Source: Chloropicon primus (lineage: Eukaryota; Chlorophyta; Chloropicophyceae; Chloropicales; Chloropicaceae). Taken from it: 64,000 nt of DNA. Below the pieces are notes generated by a model. The model worked only from the letters and a program-made list of their open reading frames with translations. It was not told the origin of the DNA and searched no databases. Where the stretch lies: assembly GCA_023205875.1 (NCBI GenBank), contig CP060758.1, positions 186,001 to 250,000 on the forward strand. Direction: 5' to 3'. Of the stretch, positions 9,725 through 23,200 are shown in pieces (positions within the stretch are counted from its first letter, which is position 1; the number at the start of each line of letters is the position of its first letter). Both the position numbers and the translations under genes were made by a program.

Positions 9725-10957
9725 TTACTTCTTCTTACGTCGCACGGTGAGGACCTTCTTTGCAGTCTTCTTCTTCGCCACTGTCTTCTTCGCCACTTTT
9801 TTCTTAGGTGCCAGCTTTTTAGCTGTTGCTTTCGTCTGCTTCTTTGAAGCTCCTCCCACCTTTTTCACTCCCCCGCTCTTTGTGCCCAGTTTCTGGGCTG
9901 CCTTGGTCGCCGTGGCTTTCTTCTTCGCGCCAAGCCTCGATTTCGCAGGGGTCGCCTTTTTGGTCACTTTTCGTTCTGGAAAGGGTGAAGCAAGGAGAGA
10001 GGCAAATGTTTGTGTTGCTTGTCAGTCAACCGCAGGGCCCAAGTATACGCGTAACGGAATGCGAGGGAGAAAGTTCTCACCTGCTGCGGCTTTCTTTCCT
10101 GCGGCTTTGGTCACTTTGGTCTCTGCTCCTGGCATGATCACCTTCCTCTTCGGCGTTTTCTTCGTTGCTGGTGACTTGACCTTCTTTGCCTTTTCATTTT
10201 GAACAACAACCTTGAGCTTCGGGGCAGCCTTCTTCGGGGCAGGCTTCTTTGGAGTCGCCTTCTTCGGAGTCGCCTTCTTCGGAGTCGCCTTCTTCTTCTG
10301 AACCTGCTGAACCAAAGCCAACAGAACGTGATAAGACAAGGTTGAGTTAGAATACCGCCTGGTGCATTGTCACCTGTCACGGCCAGGAGGGAGCCAATCC
10401 CTCGCCGCGACTCACCTTCTTGTTCAAAACCTTCTCCTTGGTCCCCTTTCCCTTCTTCGGTGTTGCTTTCTTCTTCCCCTTGGGCACATTCCCTCCCCTG
10501 GCCTTCGCCAGGGCTGCCTCTCTCTTGCTCGACGAGCGTGTCTGAGCAGCCTGTTGGGCAAAAAGACCACGTCAGCGTAAACACACCAAGCCCAAAGACG
10601 TCCTGGCTCACTCGCCACCGCCTCTGTCTGACTCACCTTTGCCTTTTCCTTCTTCGTCTTCGTTGCCGTTTTTTTGGCTGGAGTTGCTTTCACACTTTCA
10701 CGCGTCTTCTTCTTAGCAGGCGTGGATTCTTTCGCACCCTTCTTCGCTTGCTTTCCCTTGGCGTTCGCCTTGGCATTCGCCTTGGTCTTTCCGTTCTCTT
10801 TCGCCTTGGCCGCTTTCTCGTTAGCCTTCTTGATCTGCTTCTTCTTCTCCTTCTTGTCCGTCTTGATCACTTCATCCAAACTCATGTCTACGCGTTTCTC
10901 AAGGTTCAACCCTTCGCGGAAGGTGAGGTCACCATTGAAAACGAAAGAGGACGTCAT
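9725..10957 (-). CDS. Lys/Ala-rich basic protein with N-terminal UAP56-binding-like motif
   Basis: Four exons on the minus strand (10637-10957, 10416-10550, 10081-10306, 9725-9975) join in phase to 310 residues. Donors are GTGAGT, GTGAGT and GTGAGA. Beyond the N-terminus the protein is almost entirely Lys, Ala, Pro and Thr, like a histone H1 tail, with ATPKK repeats in exon 3. Residues about 22-32, RVDMSLDEVIK, closely resemble the UAP56-binding motif of mRNA-export adaptors such as ALY/REF and UIF (core x-D-M-S-L-D-D-I-I). I therefore favour an RNA-export or chromatin-associated adaptor over a true H1, since no globular winged-helix domain is visible. The third acceptor is a tandem CAGCAG, which could give proteins differing by one Gln. 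Confidence 0.8.
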
Positions 10958-11035
10958 GTTCCTCTCAACCTGTTCGGCACTCCCCCCTGTCGTCGCCCTT
11001 ATGCTCTCCCTTGGTATCGGTCCTTGCCCCCCTCG

Positions 11036-11076
<41 letters not shown>

Positions 11077-11216
11077 CCCCCCCTCAAATTTGAAGATGGG
11101 ACGGGGAGTCCGTGCCAACGCCAGGCGGCATCTGCGGGGGGATTGAGGAAGACCGCGCAGGGGAGCATTATAGCGTACAAATTTATTGTTTATTGCATAA
11201 AAGCATTATTGATTTC
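10958..11216. other. Intergenic region with CT microsatellite
   Basis: This gap separates the start of the Lys/Ala-rich gene from the 3' end of the giant receptor gene. It contains a perfect CT run at about 11038-11071 and an AT-richer stretch (about 11165-11216) that probably is the 3' UTR of the giant gene. Confidence 0.5.
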
Positions 11217-14200
11217 TTACAACTGAGACATAGGATTCGTCGTCACTCGGCTCTTTCTGCCGCTTGTCTCGGCATTACCTTTGCTAGATATCGAGTTTGT
11301 CATGATGCTCTTCGGCAGCGCTCCGGCATCATCAACTTTGCTGCTCATAGGATTCGTCGTCACTCGGCTCTTTCTGCCGCTTGTCTCGGCATTACCTTTG
11401 CTAGATATCGAGTTTGCCATGATGCTCTTCGGCAGCGCTCCGGCATCATCAACTTTGCTGCTCATAGGATTCGTCGTCACTCGGCTCTTTCTGCCGCTTG
11501 TCTCGGCATTACCTTTGCTAGATATCGAGTTTGTCATGATGCTCTTCGGCAGCGCTCCGGCATCATCAACTTTGCTGCTCATAGGATTCGTCGTCACTCG
11601 GCTCTTTCTGCCGCTTGTCTCGGCATTACCTTTGCTAGATATCGAGTTTGTCATGATGCTCTTCGGCAGCGCTCCGGCATCATCAACTTTGCTGCTCATA
11701 GGATTCGTCGTCACTCGGCTCTTTCTGCCGCTTGTCTCGGCATTACCTTTGCTAGATATCGAGTTTGCCATGATGCTCTTCGGCAGCGCTCCGGCATCAT
11801 CAACTTTGCTGCTAGACGTCTCGCCACTAATTTGAACCTTGGAGAGAGGATTGATGACCTTGGATTGTCTGATCAAGTCCCTCTTCTTGGAATGAGATTC
11901 GCTCACAAACGTCCTTGCCTTGAGCCATTCCTTGGTCACCTTGGAAGGAAGTGGCGTGCTTTCCCCGTCCCCGGAGATCCGTCTTTTCGCTAGAGGATTT
12001 GCCATTACTCTCACTTCCGTGGACGGGCTTGGACTATGCAGGATTCCATCATCATGAGAATCACTCGCAGACTTTTTTACCTTCAGCTTGGCCACCTTGG
12101 AAGGAAGTGGCGTGCTTTCCCCGTCCCCGGAGATCCGTCTTTTCGCTAGAGGATTTGCCATTCCTCTCACTTCCGTGGACGGGCTTGGACTATGCAGGAT
12201 TCCATCATCATGAGAATCACTCGCAGACTTTTTTACCTTCAGCTTGGCCACCTTGGAAGGAAGTGGCGTGCTTTCCCCGTCCCCGGAGATCTGTCTTTTT
12301 GCCAGAGGATTTGCAATTACGCTCGCTTGCGTGGACGAGCTTGGACTATCCAGGTTTCCTTCGTCATGAGAAAGCAAGGACTTGAACTGGGATGGCGATC
12401 CAACGCAATTCTCGGCGTTTTCGTTCTTAAGGTACTCCTTGGATATTTTAGAAGGCAGCTGGGAGTTTCCCCCCGCTGGCTTCTTGCGGATGGCAACCAA
12501 GCCACCCTTGCCAATGAGGAAGAGACTCCAAAGCAGCAAGCACGTGCTCAGTACAATCACACTCCAGGTCAACCCAGTTTCTACCATAGGGTTCCCGGTT
12601 CCCGTCGGATTCGAGTAAAAGAAGCTGCACATGCTGAGTGTTAGGGCTGTCACGAACAAAGCCCCTGTCTCCAACTCGTTCAGAGTCTGAGAAGTGTACG
12701 GCTTGATATAAGCGTGAAGGGTCAAGTAGGTCATGGAAATCACACTCAGAGTGAACACCTGGGTCCCGAGATCCTCTTGAAGGAGAACCAAAGCCATAAC
12801 CAAGCCGATCTTTCTCAACATGTTGATGCACTCGTACCAGTAAAGTTCCTCTCGGTAGTTGTGGAACAAGAACATGTACCTCACTTTCACCGACTGATCG
12901 GCCAGGTTCCCTCGATACCAGTAGAGCTGGGCAAATACTTGCAGAGGTATGCCGACAATGTACAGCAGTCCGAAAATGTACCCCAACTTCACGGCAGAGT
13001 CGTGCTTGGAGGTCTCACATTGCACGGACAAGTCTGCGGACAACACAGACACACCTCGGTCCAAATCGCGGCACTCGAAGATTCCGAGAAGAATCTGACT
13101 CACCATGCTGTAAGTGAAAAACCAGAGCATCTGGCTCACCATCACAAACACGTCCCCGAATCGTATGTTCTTGGTGGTCCTCTTCAAAAAGTGGATCCCC
13201 GTCAGGCACAGGCCGAGGATCACGCAAGCTGGAGGGATAGTCAGCGAGGAGTAAAATTGGCTGTAATAATCCGCTTGCACCATGCAATTGAAGCTACTGA
13301 ACTGAAAGGGCGAGACGTTCGAGACATCTTGCACCTGAAAGAACCTCTCCATGCTATCATTTGAAGATACCCTAACCTGGGAAGCTATGGATGCCATCTG
13401 CAGCCAATTAATCACGATCTTGACCACACTCAGAGCAATGGATTCTTCGTCCTTTGAGTTGGCATGTGCAGTGGCCTTCCTCAGATTGTTGAAGACTAAT
13501 CCGTAGAGCAAGGCGAAAAAAGCAAAGATCGCAAACAAGACGAAAATGATGCCGCTGGCACTGAAGGAGGAATCGCACTTGGCGCAAACTCCATAAGTCT
13601 TGCCGTATCCTTTCGTACATTTGGAGCACAAGAGGCCCTCGTGCCCCTCTCGGCACAGGGGCCCAGAAGCCCCGCTTCCCGTGTGGTTGGAAGCTCCTCC
13701 CATGCTAAGGCAAAGACGTAGAGCAGAAGGCGCAAAGGTGATGTTAGACTGACTGGAGATAAGCTACTAGAAAGAGAGGAAAGGTTGCAAAAAACTTACC
13801 AGAGGGTGTAGCCATTGGGACTCTCACAGCTAAAGAACGAAGTGGAAGCAGGGTCCGATCTCCAAAACCCTGGAAGTGCGATCATGCTACTGATGTCGCC
13901 ACCAGGGCACAAGGCCCCTGCTTCGCATGGCATGCACATTCCCTGATGCATGTAATACCCGTTTCCACACAAGCATTCCTCGGAAGAAAGCGATCCTTGC
14001 TTCGGCGTGGTGGCACCCTCTCCCAATTTGCTTGTGCACAGCATGCACGCCACAGCATCTCCCGGCGTGTCCTTGTAGCCACCCACAGGGCACAAGTCAC
14101 ACGTGTTATCAAGCGAAGAGCCAAAATAACCAGGAGCGCACTGGCATGAGATTGAAGTATTAGCACTTCCCATAGTCACCGTTCCAAGATTGCAAAAGCA

Positions 14201-17200
14201 TTCTTCAATACTGGTGGCTGTTACTCCATTGATGACTGTGCTTCCAGAGGGACATGCGGTGCATTGCACGTTACCCACATCACCTTTGAATGCACTGGCG
14301 CCACATGAACTGCAACCAATACTGACCACTGTGGCATCGCCGCCATGTCCTGCGCTGCACTCGCAACGACCAGTTTCGTCATTCATCTCCGCATTGATAC
14401 CACAGCCACACAAATCGGAGTCAGTGGCGTTGGTGACCCCATCAGCAATAGATGATCCCGGGGGACAAGGGCTGCATTGCGCGTTGCCCACATCGCCCTT
14501 GTAGGATCCAGCACCACACGCACTGCAACCAATACTGACGACAGTGGCATCGCCGCCATATCCTGCACTGCACTCGCAACGATCGCCCGCGTCATTCAAT
14601 AATGCATTGATAACGCAACCGCATGATGCAGAGGCAGTGGCATTGGTGACGTCACCAATGATCGAGGCGCCTGAAGGGCAAGGGCTGCATTGCGTGTTGC
14701 CCACATCGCCCTTGTAGGATCCAGCACCACATGCACTGCAACCAATGAAAGTATTTGTTGCATCACCGCCATATCCTGCGCTGCACTCGCAACGACCAGT
14801 TTCGTCATTCATCTCCGCATTGATACCACAGCCACACAAATCGGAGTCAGTGGCGTTGGTGACCCCATCAGCAATAGATGATCCCGGGGGACAAGGGCTG
14901 CATTGCGTGTTGCCCACATCGCCTTTGTAGGATCCAGCACCACACGCACTGCAACCAATACTGACGACAGTGGCATCGCCGCCATATCCTGCACTGCACT
15001 CGCAACGATCGCCCGCGTCATTCAATAATGCATTGATAACGCAACCGCATGATGCAGAGGCAGTGGCATTGGTGACGTCACCAATGATCGAGGCGCCTGA
15101 AGGGCAAGGGCTGCATTGCGTGTTGCCCACATCGCCCTTGTAGTATTCAGTACCACATGCACTGCAACCGATGAAAGTATTCGTTGCATCACCGCCATAT
15201 CCTGCGCTGCACTCGCAACGACCAGTTTCGTCATTCATCTCCGCATTGATACCACAGCCACACAAATCGGAGTCAGTGGCGTTGGTGACCCCATCAGCAA
15301 TAGATGATCCCGGGGGACAAGGGCTGCATTGCGTGTTGCCCACATCGCCTTTGTAGGATCCAGCACCACACGCACTGCAACCAATACTGACGACAGTGGC
15401 ATCGCCGCCATATCCTGCACTGCACTCGCAACGATCGCCCGCGTCATTCAATAATGCATTGATAACGCAACCGCATGATGCAGAGGCAGTGGCATTGGTG
15501 ACGTCACCAATGATCGAGGCGCCTGAAGGGCAAGGGCTGCATTGCGTGTTGCCCACATCGCCCTTGTAGGATTCAGTACCACATGCACTGCAACCGATGA
15601 AAGTATTCGTTGCATCACCGCCATATCCTGCGCTGCACTCGCAACGACCAGTTTCGTCATTCATCTCCGCATTGATACCACAGCCACACAAATCGGAGTC
15701 AGTGGCGTTGGTGACCCCATCAGCAATAGATGATCCCGGGGGACAAGGGCTGCATTGCGCGTTGCCCACATCGCCCTTGTAGGATCCAGTACCACACGCA
15801 CTGCAACCAATACTGACGACAGTGGCATCGCCGCCATATCCTGCACTGCACTCGCAACGATCGCCCGCGTCATTCAATAATGCATTGATAACGCAACCGC
15901 ATGATGCAGAGGCAGTGGCATTGGTGACGTCACCAATGATCGAGGCGCCTGAAGGGCAAGGGCTGCATTGCGTGTTGCCCACATCGCCCTTGTAGGATCC
16001 AGCACCACATGCACTGCAACCAATGAAAGTATTTGTTGCATCACCGCCATATCCTGCGCTGCACTCGCAACGACCAGTTTCGTCATTCATCTCCGCATTG
16101 ATACCACAGCCACACAAATCGGAGTCAGTGGCGTTGGTGACCCCATCAGCAATAGATGATCCCAGGGGACAAGGGCTGCATTGGGTGTTGCCCACATCGC
16201 CTTTGTAGGATCCAGCACCACACGCACTGCAACCAATACTGACGACAGTGGCATCGCCGCCATATCCTGCACTGCACTCGCAACGATCGCCCGTGTCATT
16301 CAATAATGCATTGATAACGCAACCGCATGATGCAGAGGCAGTGGCATTGGTGACGTCACCAATGATCGAGGCGCCTGAAGGGCAAGGGCTGCATTGCGTG
16401 TTGCCCACATCGCCCTTGTAGGATCCAGCACCACATGCACTGCAACCAATGAAAGTATTTGTTGCATCACCGCCATATCCTGCGCTGCACTCGCAACGAC
16501 CAGTTTCGTCATTCAGCTCCGCATTGATACCACAGCCACACAAATCGGAGTCAGTGGCGTTGGTGACCCCATCAGCAATAGATGATCCCGGGGGACAAGG
16601 GCTGCATTGCGTGTTGCCCACATCGCCTTTGTAGGATCCAGCACCACACGCACTGCAACCAATGCTGACGACAGTGGCATCGCCGCCATATCCTGCACTG
16701 CACTCGCAACGATCGCCCGCGTCATTCAGCTCTGCATTAACTCCGCAACCACACAAATCCGCATCAGTGGCATTGGTGACCCCATCAGCAATAGATGATC
16801 CAGAGGGACAAGAAGTGCATTGCGTGTTGCCCATGGCACCCTTGTACGATCCAGTACCACATGGACTGCAACCAATGCTGACGACAGTGGCATCACCGCC
16901 ATGTCCTGCACCGCACTCGCAACGATCACCTTCGTCATTCAGCTCTGCATTTCCTCCGCAACCACACAAATCCGCATCAGTGGCGTTGGTGACCCCATCA
17001 GCAATAGACGATCCAGAGGGACAAGAAGTGCATTGCGTGTTGCCCATGGCACCCTTGTACGATCCAGTACCACATGGACTGCAACCAATGCTGACGACAG
17101 TGGCATCGCCGCCATACCCCGCACCGCATTCGCAACGATGGCTTACTTCATTTAACTCTGCATTTCCTCCGCAACCACATGACTCGGAATTAGTGGCGTT

Positions 17201-20200
17201 GATTAAGCCACCAATGATGGATCCTCCTGAAGGGCAGGGAGTGCACTGCGTGTTCCCATTACCACTCTTATACGATCCAGTACCGCACGCACTACAGCCA
17301 ATACTGACCACTGTGGCATCACCGCCATATCCTGCACTGCACTCGCAACGGCCCATATCTGAATTAAGTGTAGAATGAGCAAGGCATGTGCAACTTCCGG
17401 CATCTGTAGCATTAGTGAGCCCACCAAGAATAGATGATCCAGAGGGACAAGAAGTGCATGGCGTGTTGCCGATGTCACCCTTGTAAGCTCCAGTACCGCA
17501 CGCACTGCAACCAATGTTGGCAACTGTGGCATCACCGCCGTACCCTGCTTTGCACTCGCAACGATCACCCACATCATTTATCTCGGAATTTAGTCCACAG
17601 ACACATGAATTGGCGTCAGTAGCATTTAGGGCTTGATCAGCAATCACAGCTCCGACGTAACAAGGCGTGCAACCAACATTTCCAACTTCAACCTTGTAGG
17701 CGAATGCGCCACATCCACTGCAGCCCATACCCGCCACTGTGGCATCACCGCCATATCCTGCACTGCACTCGCAACGATCACCTTCGTCATTCAGCTCTGC
17801 ATTAACTCCGCAACCACACAAATCCGCATCAGTGGCGTTGGTGACCCCATCAGCAATAGATGATCCAGAGGGACAAGAAGTGCATTGCGTGTTGCCCATG
17901 GCACCCTTGTACGATCCAGTACCACATGGACTGCAACCAATGCTGACGACAGTGGCATCACCGCCATATCCTGCACCGCACTCGCAACGATCACCTTCGT
18001 CATTCAGCTCTGCATTTCCTCCGCAACCACACAAATCCGCATCAGTGGCGTTGGTGACCCCATCAGCAATAGACGATCCAGAGGGACAAGAAGTGCATTG
18101 CGTGTTGCCCATGGCACCCTTGTACGATCCAGTACCACATGGACTGCAACCAATGCTGACGACAGTGGCATCGCCGCCATATCCTGCACTGCACTCGCAA
18201 CGATCACCTTCGTCATTCAGCTCTGCATTTCCTCCGCAACCACACAAATCCGCATCAGTGGCGTTGGTGACCCCATCAGCAATAGACGATCCAGAGGGAC
18301 AAGAAGTGCATTGCGTGTTGCCCATGGCACCCTTGTACGATCCAGTACCACATGGACTGCAACCAATGCTGACGACAGTGGCATCGCCGCCATACCCCGC
18401 ACCGCATTCGCAACGATGGCTTACTTCATTTAACTCTGCATTTCCTCCGCAACCACATGACTCGGAATTAGTGGCGTTGATTAAGCCACCAATGATGGAT
18501 CCTCCTGAAGGGCAGGGAGTGCACTGCGTGTTCCCATTACCACTCTTATACGATCCAGTACCGCACGCACTACAGCCAATACTGACCACTGTGGCATCAC
18601 CGCCATATCCTGCACTGCACTCGCAACGGCCCATATCTGAATTAAGTGTAGAATGAGCAAGGCATGTGCAACTTCCGGCATCTGTAGCATTAGTGAGCCC
18701 ACCAAGAATAGATGATCCAGAGGGACAAGAAGTGCATGGCGTGTTGCCGATGTCACCCTTGTAAGCTCCAGTACCGCACGCACTGCAACCAATGTTGGCA
18801 ACTGTGGCATCACCGCCATACCCTGCTTTGCACTCGCAGCGATCACCCGCATCATTCATCTCGGAATTTAGTCCACAGGCACATGAGTCCGCGTCAGTGG
18901 CATCAGTGTCACCCTCCGCAATAGATGATCCAGAGGGACAAGAAGTGCATGGCGTGTTGCCGATGTCACCCTTGTAAGCTCCAGTACCGCACGCACTGCA
19001 ACCAATGTTGGCAACTGTGGCATCACCGCCATACCCTGCTTTGCACTCGCAGCGATCACCCGCATCATTCATCTCGGAATTTAGTCCACAGGCACATGAG
19101 TCCGCGTCAGTGGCATCAGTGTCACCCTCCGCAATAGATGATCCAGAGGGACAAGAAGTGCATGGCGTGTTGCCGATGTCACCCTTGTAAGCTCCAGTAC
19201 CGCACGCACTGCAACCAATGTTGGCAACTGTGGCATCACCGCCATACCCTGCTTTGCACTCGCAGCGATCACCCGCATCATTCATCTCGGAATTTAGTCC
19301 ACAGGCACATGAGTCCGCGTCAGTGGCATCAGTGTCACCCTCCGCAATAGATGATCCAGAGGGACAAGAAGTGCATGGCGTGTTGCCGATGTCACCCTTG
19401 TAAGCTCCAGTACCGCACGCACTGCAACCAATACTGACCACTGTGGCATCACCGCCGTACCCTGCTTTGCACTCGCAGCGATCACCCGCATCATTCATCT
19501 CGGAATTTAGTCCACAGGCACATGAATCGGCGTCAATCGCATCAGTGTCACCCTCCGCAATAGATGATCCAGAGGGACAAGAAGTGCATGGCGTGTTGCC
19601 GATGTCACCCTTGTAAGCTCCAGTACCGCACGCACTGCAACCAATGTTGGCAACTGTGGCATCACCGCCATACCCTGCTTTGCACTCGCAGCGATCACCC
19701 GCATCATTCATCTCGGAATTTAGTCCACAGGCACATGAATCGGCGTCAGTGGCATCAGTGTCACCCTCCGCAATAGATGATCCAGAGGGACAAGAAGTGC
19801 ATGGCGTGTTGCCGATGTCACCCTTGTAAGCTCCAGTACCGCACGCACTGCAACCAATGTTGGCAACTGTGGCATCACCGCCATACCCTGCTTTGCACTC
19901 GCAGCGATCACCCGCATCATTCATCTCGGAATTTAGTCCACAGGCACATGAGTCCGCGTCAGTGGCATCAGTGTCACCCTCCGCAATAGATGATCCAGAG
20001 GGACAAGAAGTGCATGGCGTGTTGCCGATGTCACCCTTGTAAGCTCCAGTACCGCACGCACTGCAACCAATGTTGGCAACTGTGGCATCACCGCCATACC
20101 CTGCTTTGCACTCGCAGCGATCACCCGCATCATTCATCTCGGAATTTAGTCCACAGACACATGAATCAGCATCAGTGGCGTTGGTGACCCCCTCCGCAAT

Positions 20201-23200
20201 AGATGATCCTGGGGGACAGAGGGTGCATTGAGTATTTCCAACACCACTCTTGTAAGCTCCAGTGCCACACGCAGTGCAGCCTAGGACAAGGGGACTCCTG
20301 CCATACCCTGCCTCGCATTCGCAGACTTTCATAAAAATATTCAATTGCGAATGAGAGGGACAAACGCAATCCAGTATTGACGTCGCAGGCTCAGGGTCGG
20401 AGGATTCAAGAAAATTTGTAAAAGAACCGTCCGGACATTGAGTGCATTGCAAGCCATCTCCGGAGTACGTGTCATCTGGGCACCGGTTGCAAAATGTTGC
20501 GGCAATCGTTTCATCCATGAAATGTCCTGGGGGACAACGGCATGTACTGTACCACAACACACTTCCATTATCTAAAACGAGCTGCGCAGTAGCCATTTGA
20601 CAAGCTCTGCCCGCATTAGTTTTGAGATGAGTTTGACGTGGGCTCTCGCTATATGAATCACCAATGCCCAAATATACGAAAAAGATGTCCAAAGTCGACC
20701 CAATTGTCGTATTGGTCACTTCACAAAGCGCTTTCCTCGGGTGCTCCGCGGTGTATTCAACGTTTTCGCAATCGTAGCAGTTTTTTGTACTTCCAGCAGG
20801 ATGAAGTGAACACAGCTTTGCATGGAATTGTTCAGGACTTGGTGAGAAATTCTCACCTGTGATTGTGAATTGCCACGTATCGCTGGTGTGTATCGCTGCT
20901 GGCACAATTTCATGGGGTTCAATATTCTCCACAAGGGGTGGCGCATACTCAAACAAGGAATCTACCCCAGCTCGCGATATCCGACCATAATTCTTCGCAA
21001 CAAGCTCCCCTGCTGGGTAAATACCTGGGGGAGAAAAGCACAACCAAGTTCCTATGGAGGAGTGAGCAAATATGTCGCAAGGCTGACCCCCAATCGTTAC
21101 TTCTCCCCTTGGATCGGCACCAATGAAAGGCCCACGGATGACCAATAGCTCCCCTCCTTCCGTCACTCCTTCATTGGGTGTCACAGCTGTGATATTTGGT
21201 TGCACTGGAGATGGCACACAGAAAGAGGTGTCCTGGAGCATGGAGTATCCTTTTCCGCAGTTCAACCAAAGCTCGTTGTTCATGTTGTCGAAACTGAAGT
21301 ACAGGTCGGTGTCCCCATCATTGTCGAAGTCGCCTGCAAGCATATGAGCGAGGTTGCTTACTGGAGCTCTCATTTGCACTGACTTTTTGATTTTTCCGAG
21401 AAAGTCTCCATTTCCGTCGTTGAATACCAGCACAACCGAATCACTCGTACCTGATTGCACCACAAGGTCCATTGCCCCATCATTATTCACATCCAGTAAA
21501 GCGAACTGCGCCCATAAAGGACCCATAAACCATCTTGACATTGTTGTGTCCCGAAAATACGCATTTCCGTCATTGGCCAGGATAATCAAGGAATGCCCTG
21601 GTCCTGAAAGAACAATATCGACTGCTCCGTCAAGATTGATGTCACAGGCCATTACTTGCTCGGGACCTTCCCAAGCCCAAGGGGCAGCACCAAAACGTTT
21701 GATTCGGCTATAGTCATCATTTACTGATGTAAAGAGGCCCGTCCCGTCATTCAGAAACAGTTGCGGTTCTTCATGATTGTTTTCTCGGTATTCTTGCAAC
21801 ACAAATACGCTGCATGAAAGAGGCAAGAGAGAAGAGTCAGCAAATCGAAGCGGCACACGAGAAAGACACGAAAAACTTACTCTGTGGATCCATCCCCATT
21901 GAAGTCAGCTGCAACCACAGCAACACTGGATTTCAAATCCATCCATTGCGACAAGTGCCCACCAGTTGCTATTGCATAGCCGCCCTCGCCGTCGTTCACC
22001 CAAAAGTCGTTCCGTTGTCCGTTGTTGACCACATATAGGTCCATGTGACCATTGCCGGTCGCATCGAAAGCAACAGCTTGCATGCTCTTACCGTCAGAAG
22101 ACCCTAACTCTATTTTCTCCCACTCACACTGGGTATCCGTCACGCACGTGCTCAGCAGCAGCTCATTTGGCGATTCGTAATTAACGATGAAGAGGTCATC
22201 ATGACCGTCATTGTTGGCATCAAAAGTCACTGCATGTTTAGTCACTTTGTCACCTGTTCCGTCTGTGAAGATATTTGCGTCCTCTTGCAACGCAAATATT
22301 CCGCTGCCATCATTCACCAAGACCTGATTCTCCTGCAAGTGGTTGAACACAATAATGTCAAGTGCCCCATCGCTGTTGTAGTCAAAGGACACCGAGAACT
22401 GACTAGCCATTCTACCTGTAGAAGCATCACCACCAAGGTCAGATTCAAACCTACTCATCTTGTAATGCGTGTCGCTGTCCATCACGTAATTTTGGTCGTT
22501 GACCCAACCATCAAGAAACAACATTTTATTTTGCAGTTTTTGTCGGGCAATGACGAGCGACTTTTCACCGGTGAATGGCGGGGTACACCTGTGTATAGCT
22601 GCAACGCCAAAAGAATCTATAGATGGGTCCACTCGCATTTCACTATCGTGCGGGAGGTGTCTGAATATGCCAGTCCCGTCATTCATAAGGGCTTCGTTCT
22701 CGGATTGGTTACCATTGGCAACATACAAATCAAGGTCTCCATCTCCGTCAAGGTCAAGTGCAATGGCATGGTACGAGCTGTGCGAAAATTTCACGGCATC
22801 ATTGTGGACCCCCCCCGGATGATCAGCGGTGAAAGCATGGTCACCGAAAGTAGGTTCATTCCCACGGTTGAGAAAGATTTGATTCCTCTGACCCAAATTC
22901 GTGACAAACAGATCTATGTCCCCGTCCCCGTCAAGATCTCCCGCAGCAACGCTTGTTGAGTTTTCGCTTCCTACTTTCGCCGCAGTTGCTTCCCCTGCTT
23001 CAGCTTGCACGAAATTGCAATTGCCATTCTCAACATAGAACTCATTTGAAACCCCATTCTGGTTCACCACAAAGATGCACAACTTCCCGTCTTGGCCACA
23101 GACGTAGGCCACAGCGTCAATGCTTGGATTGCTTGTCGCGGATATCGGCGCCGAATTCCCGCTTTCCTGCTCTTCAAAGGTGCCCGTACCATCGTTCAGG

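Noticed and set aside
9725-9975. Stand-alone histone H1-like gene
   Set aside because: This is only the last exon; three upstream exons join in phase and no globular H1 domain is present.
14190-19500. Many 60-70-codon plus- and minus-strand frames repeating every 213 bp
   Set aside because: They are shadows of the 71-residue coding repeats in other frames.
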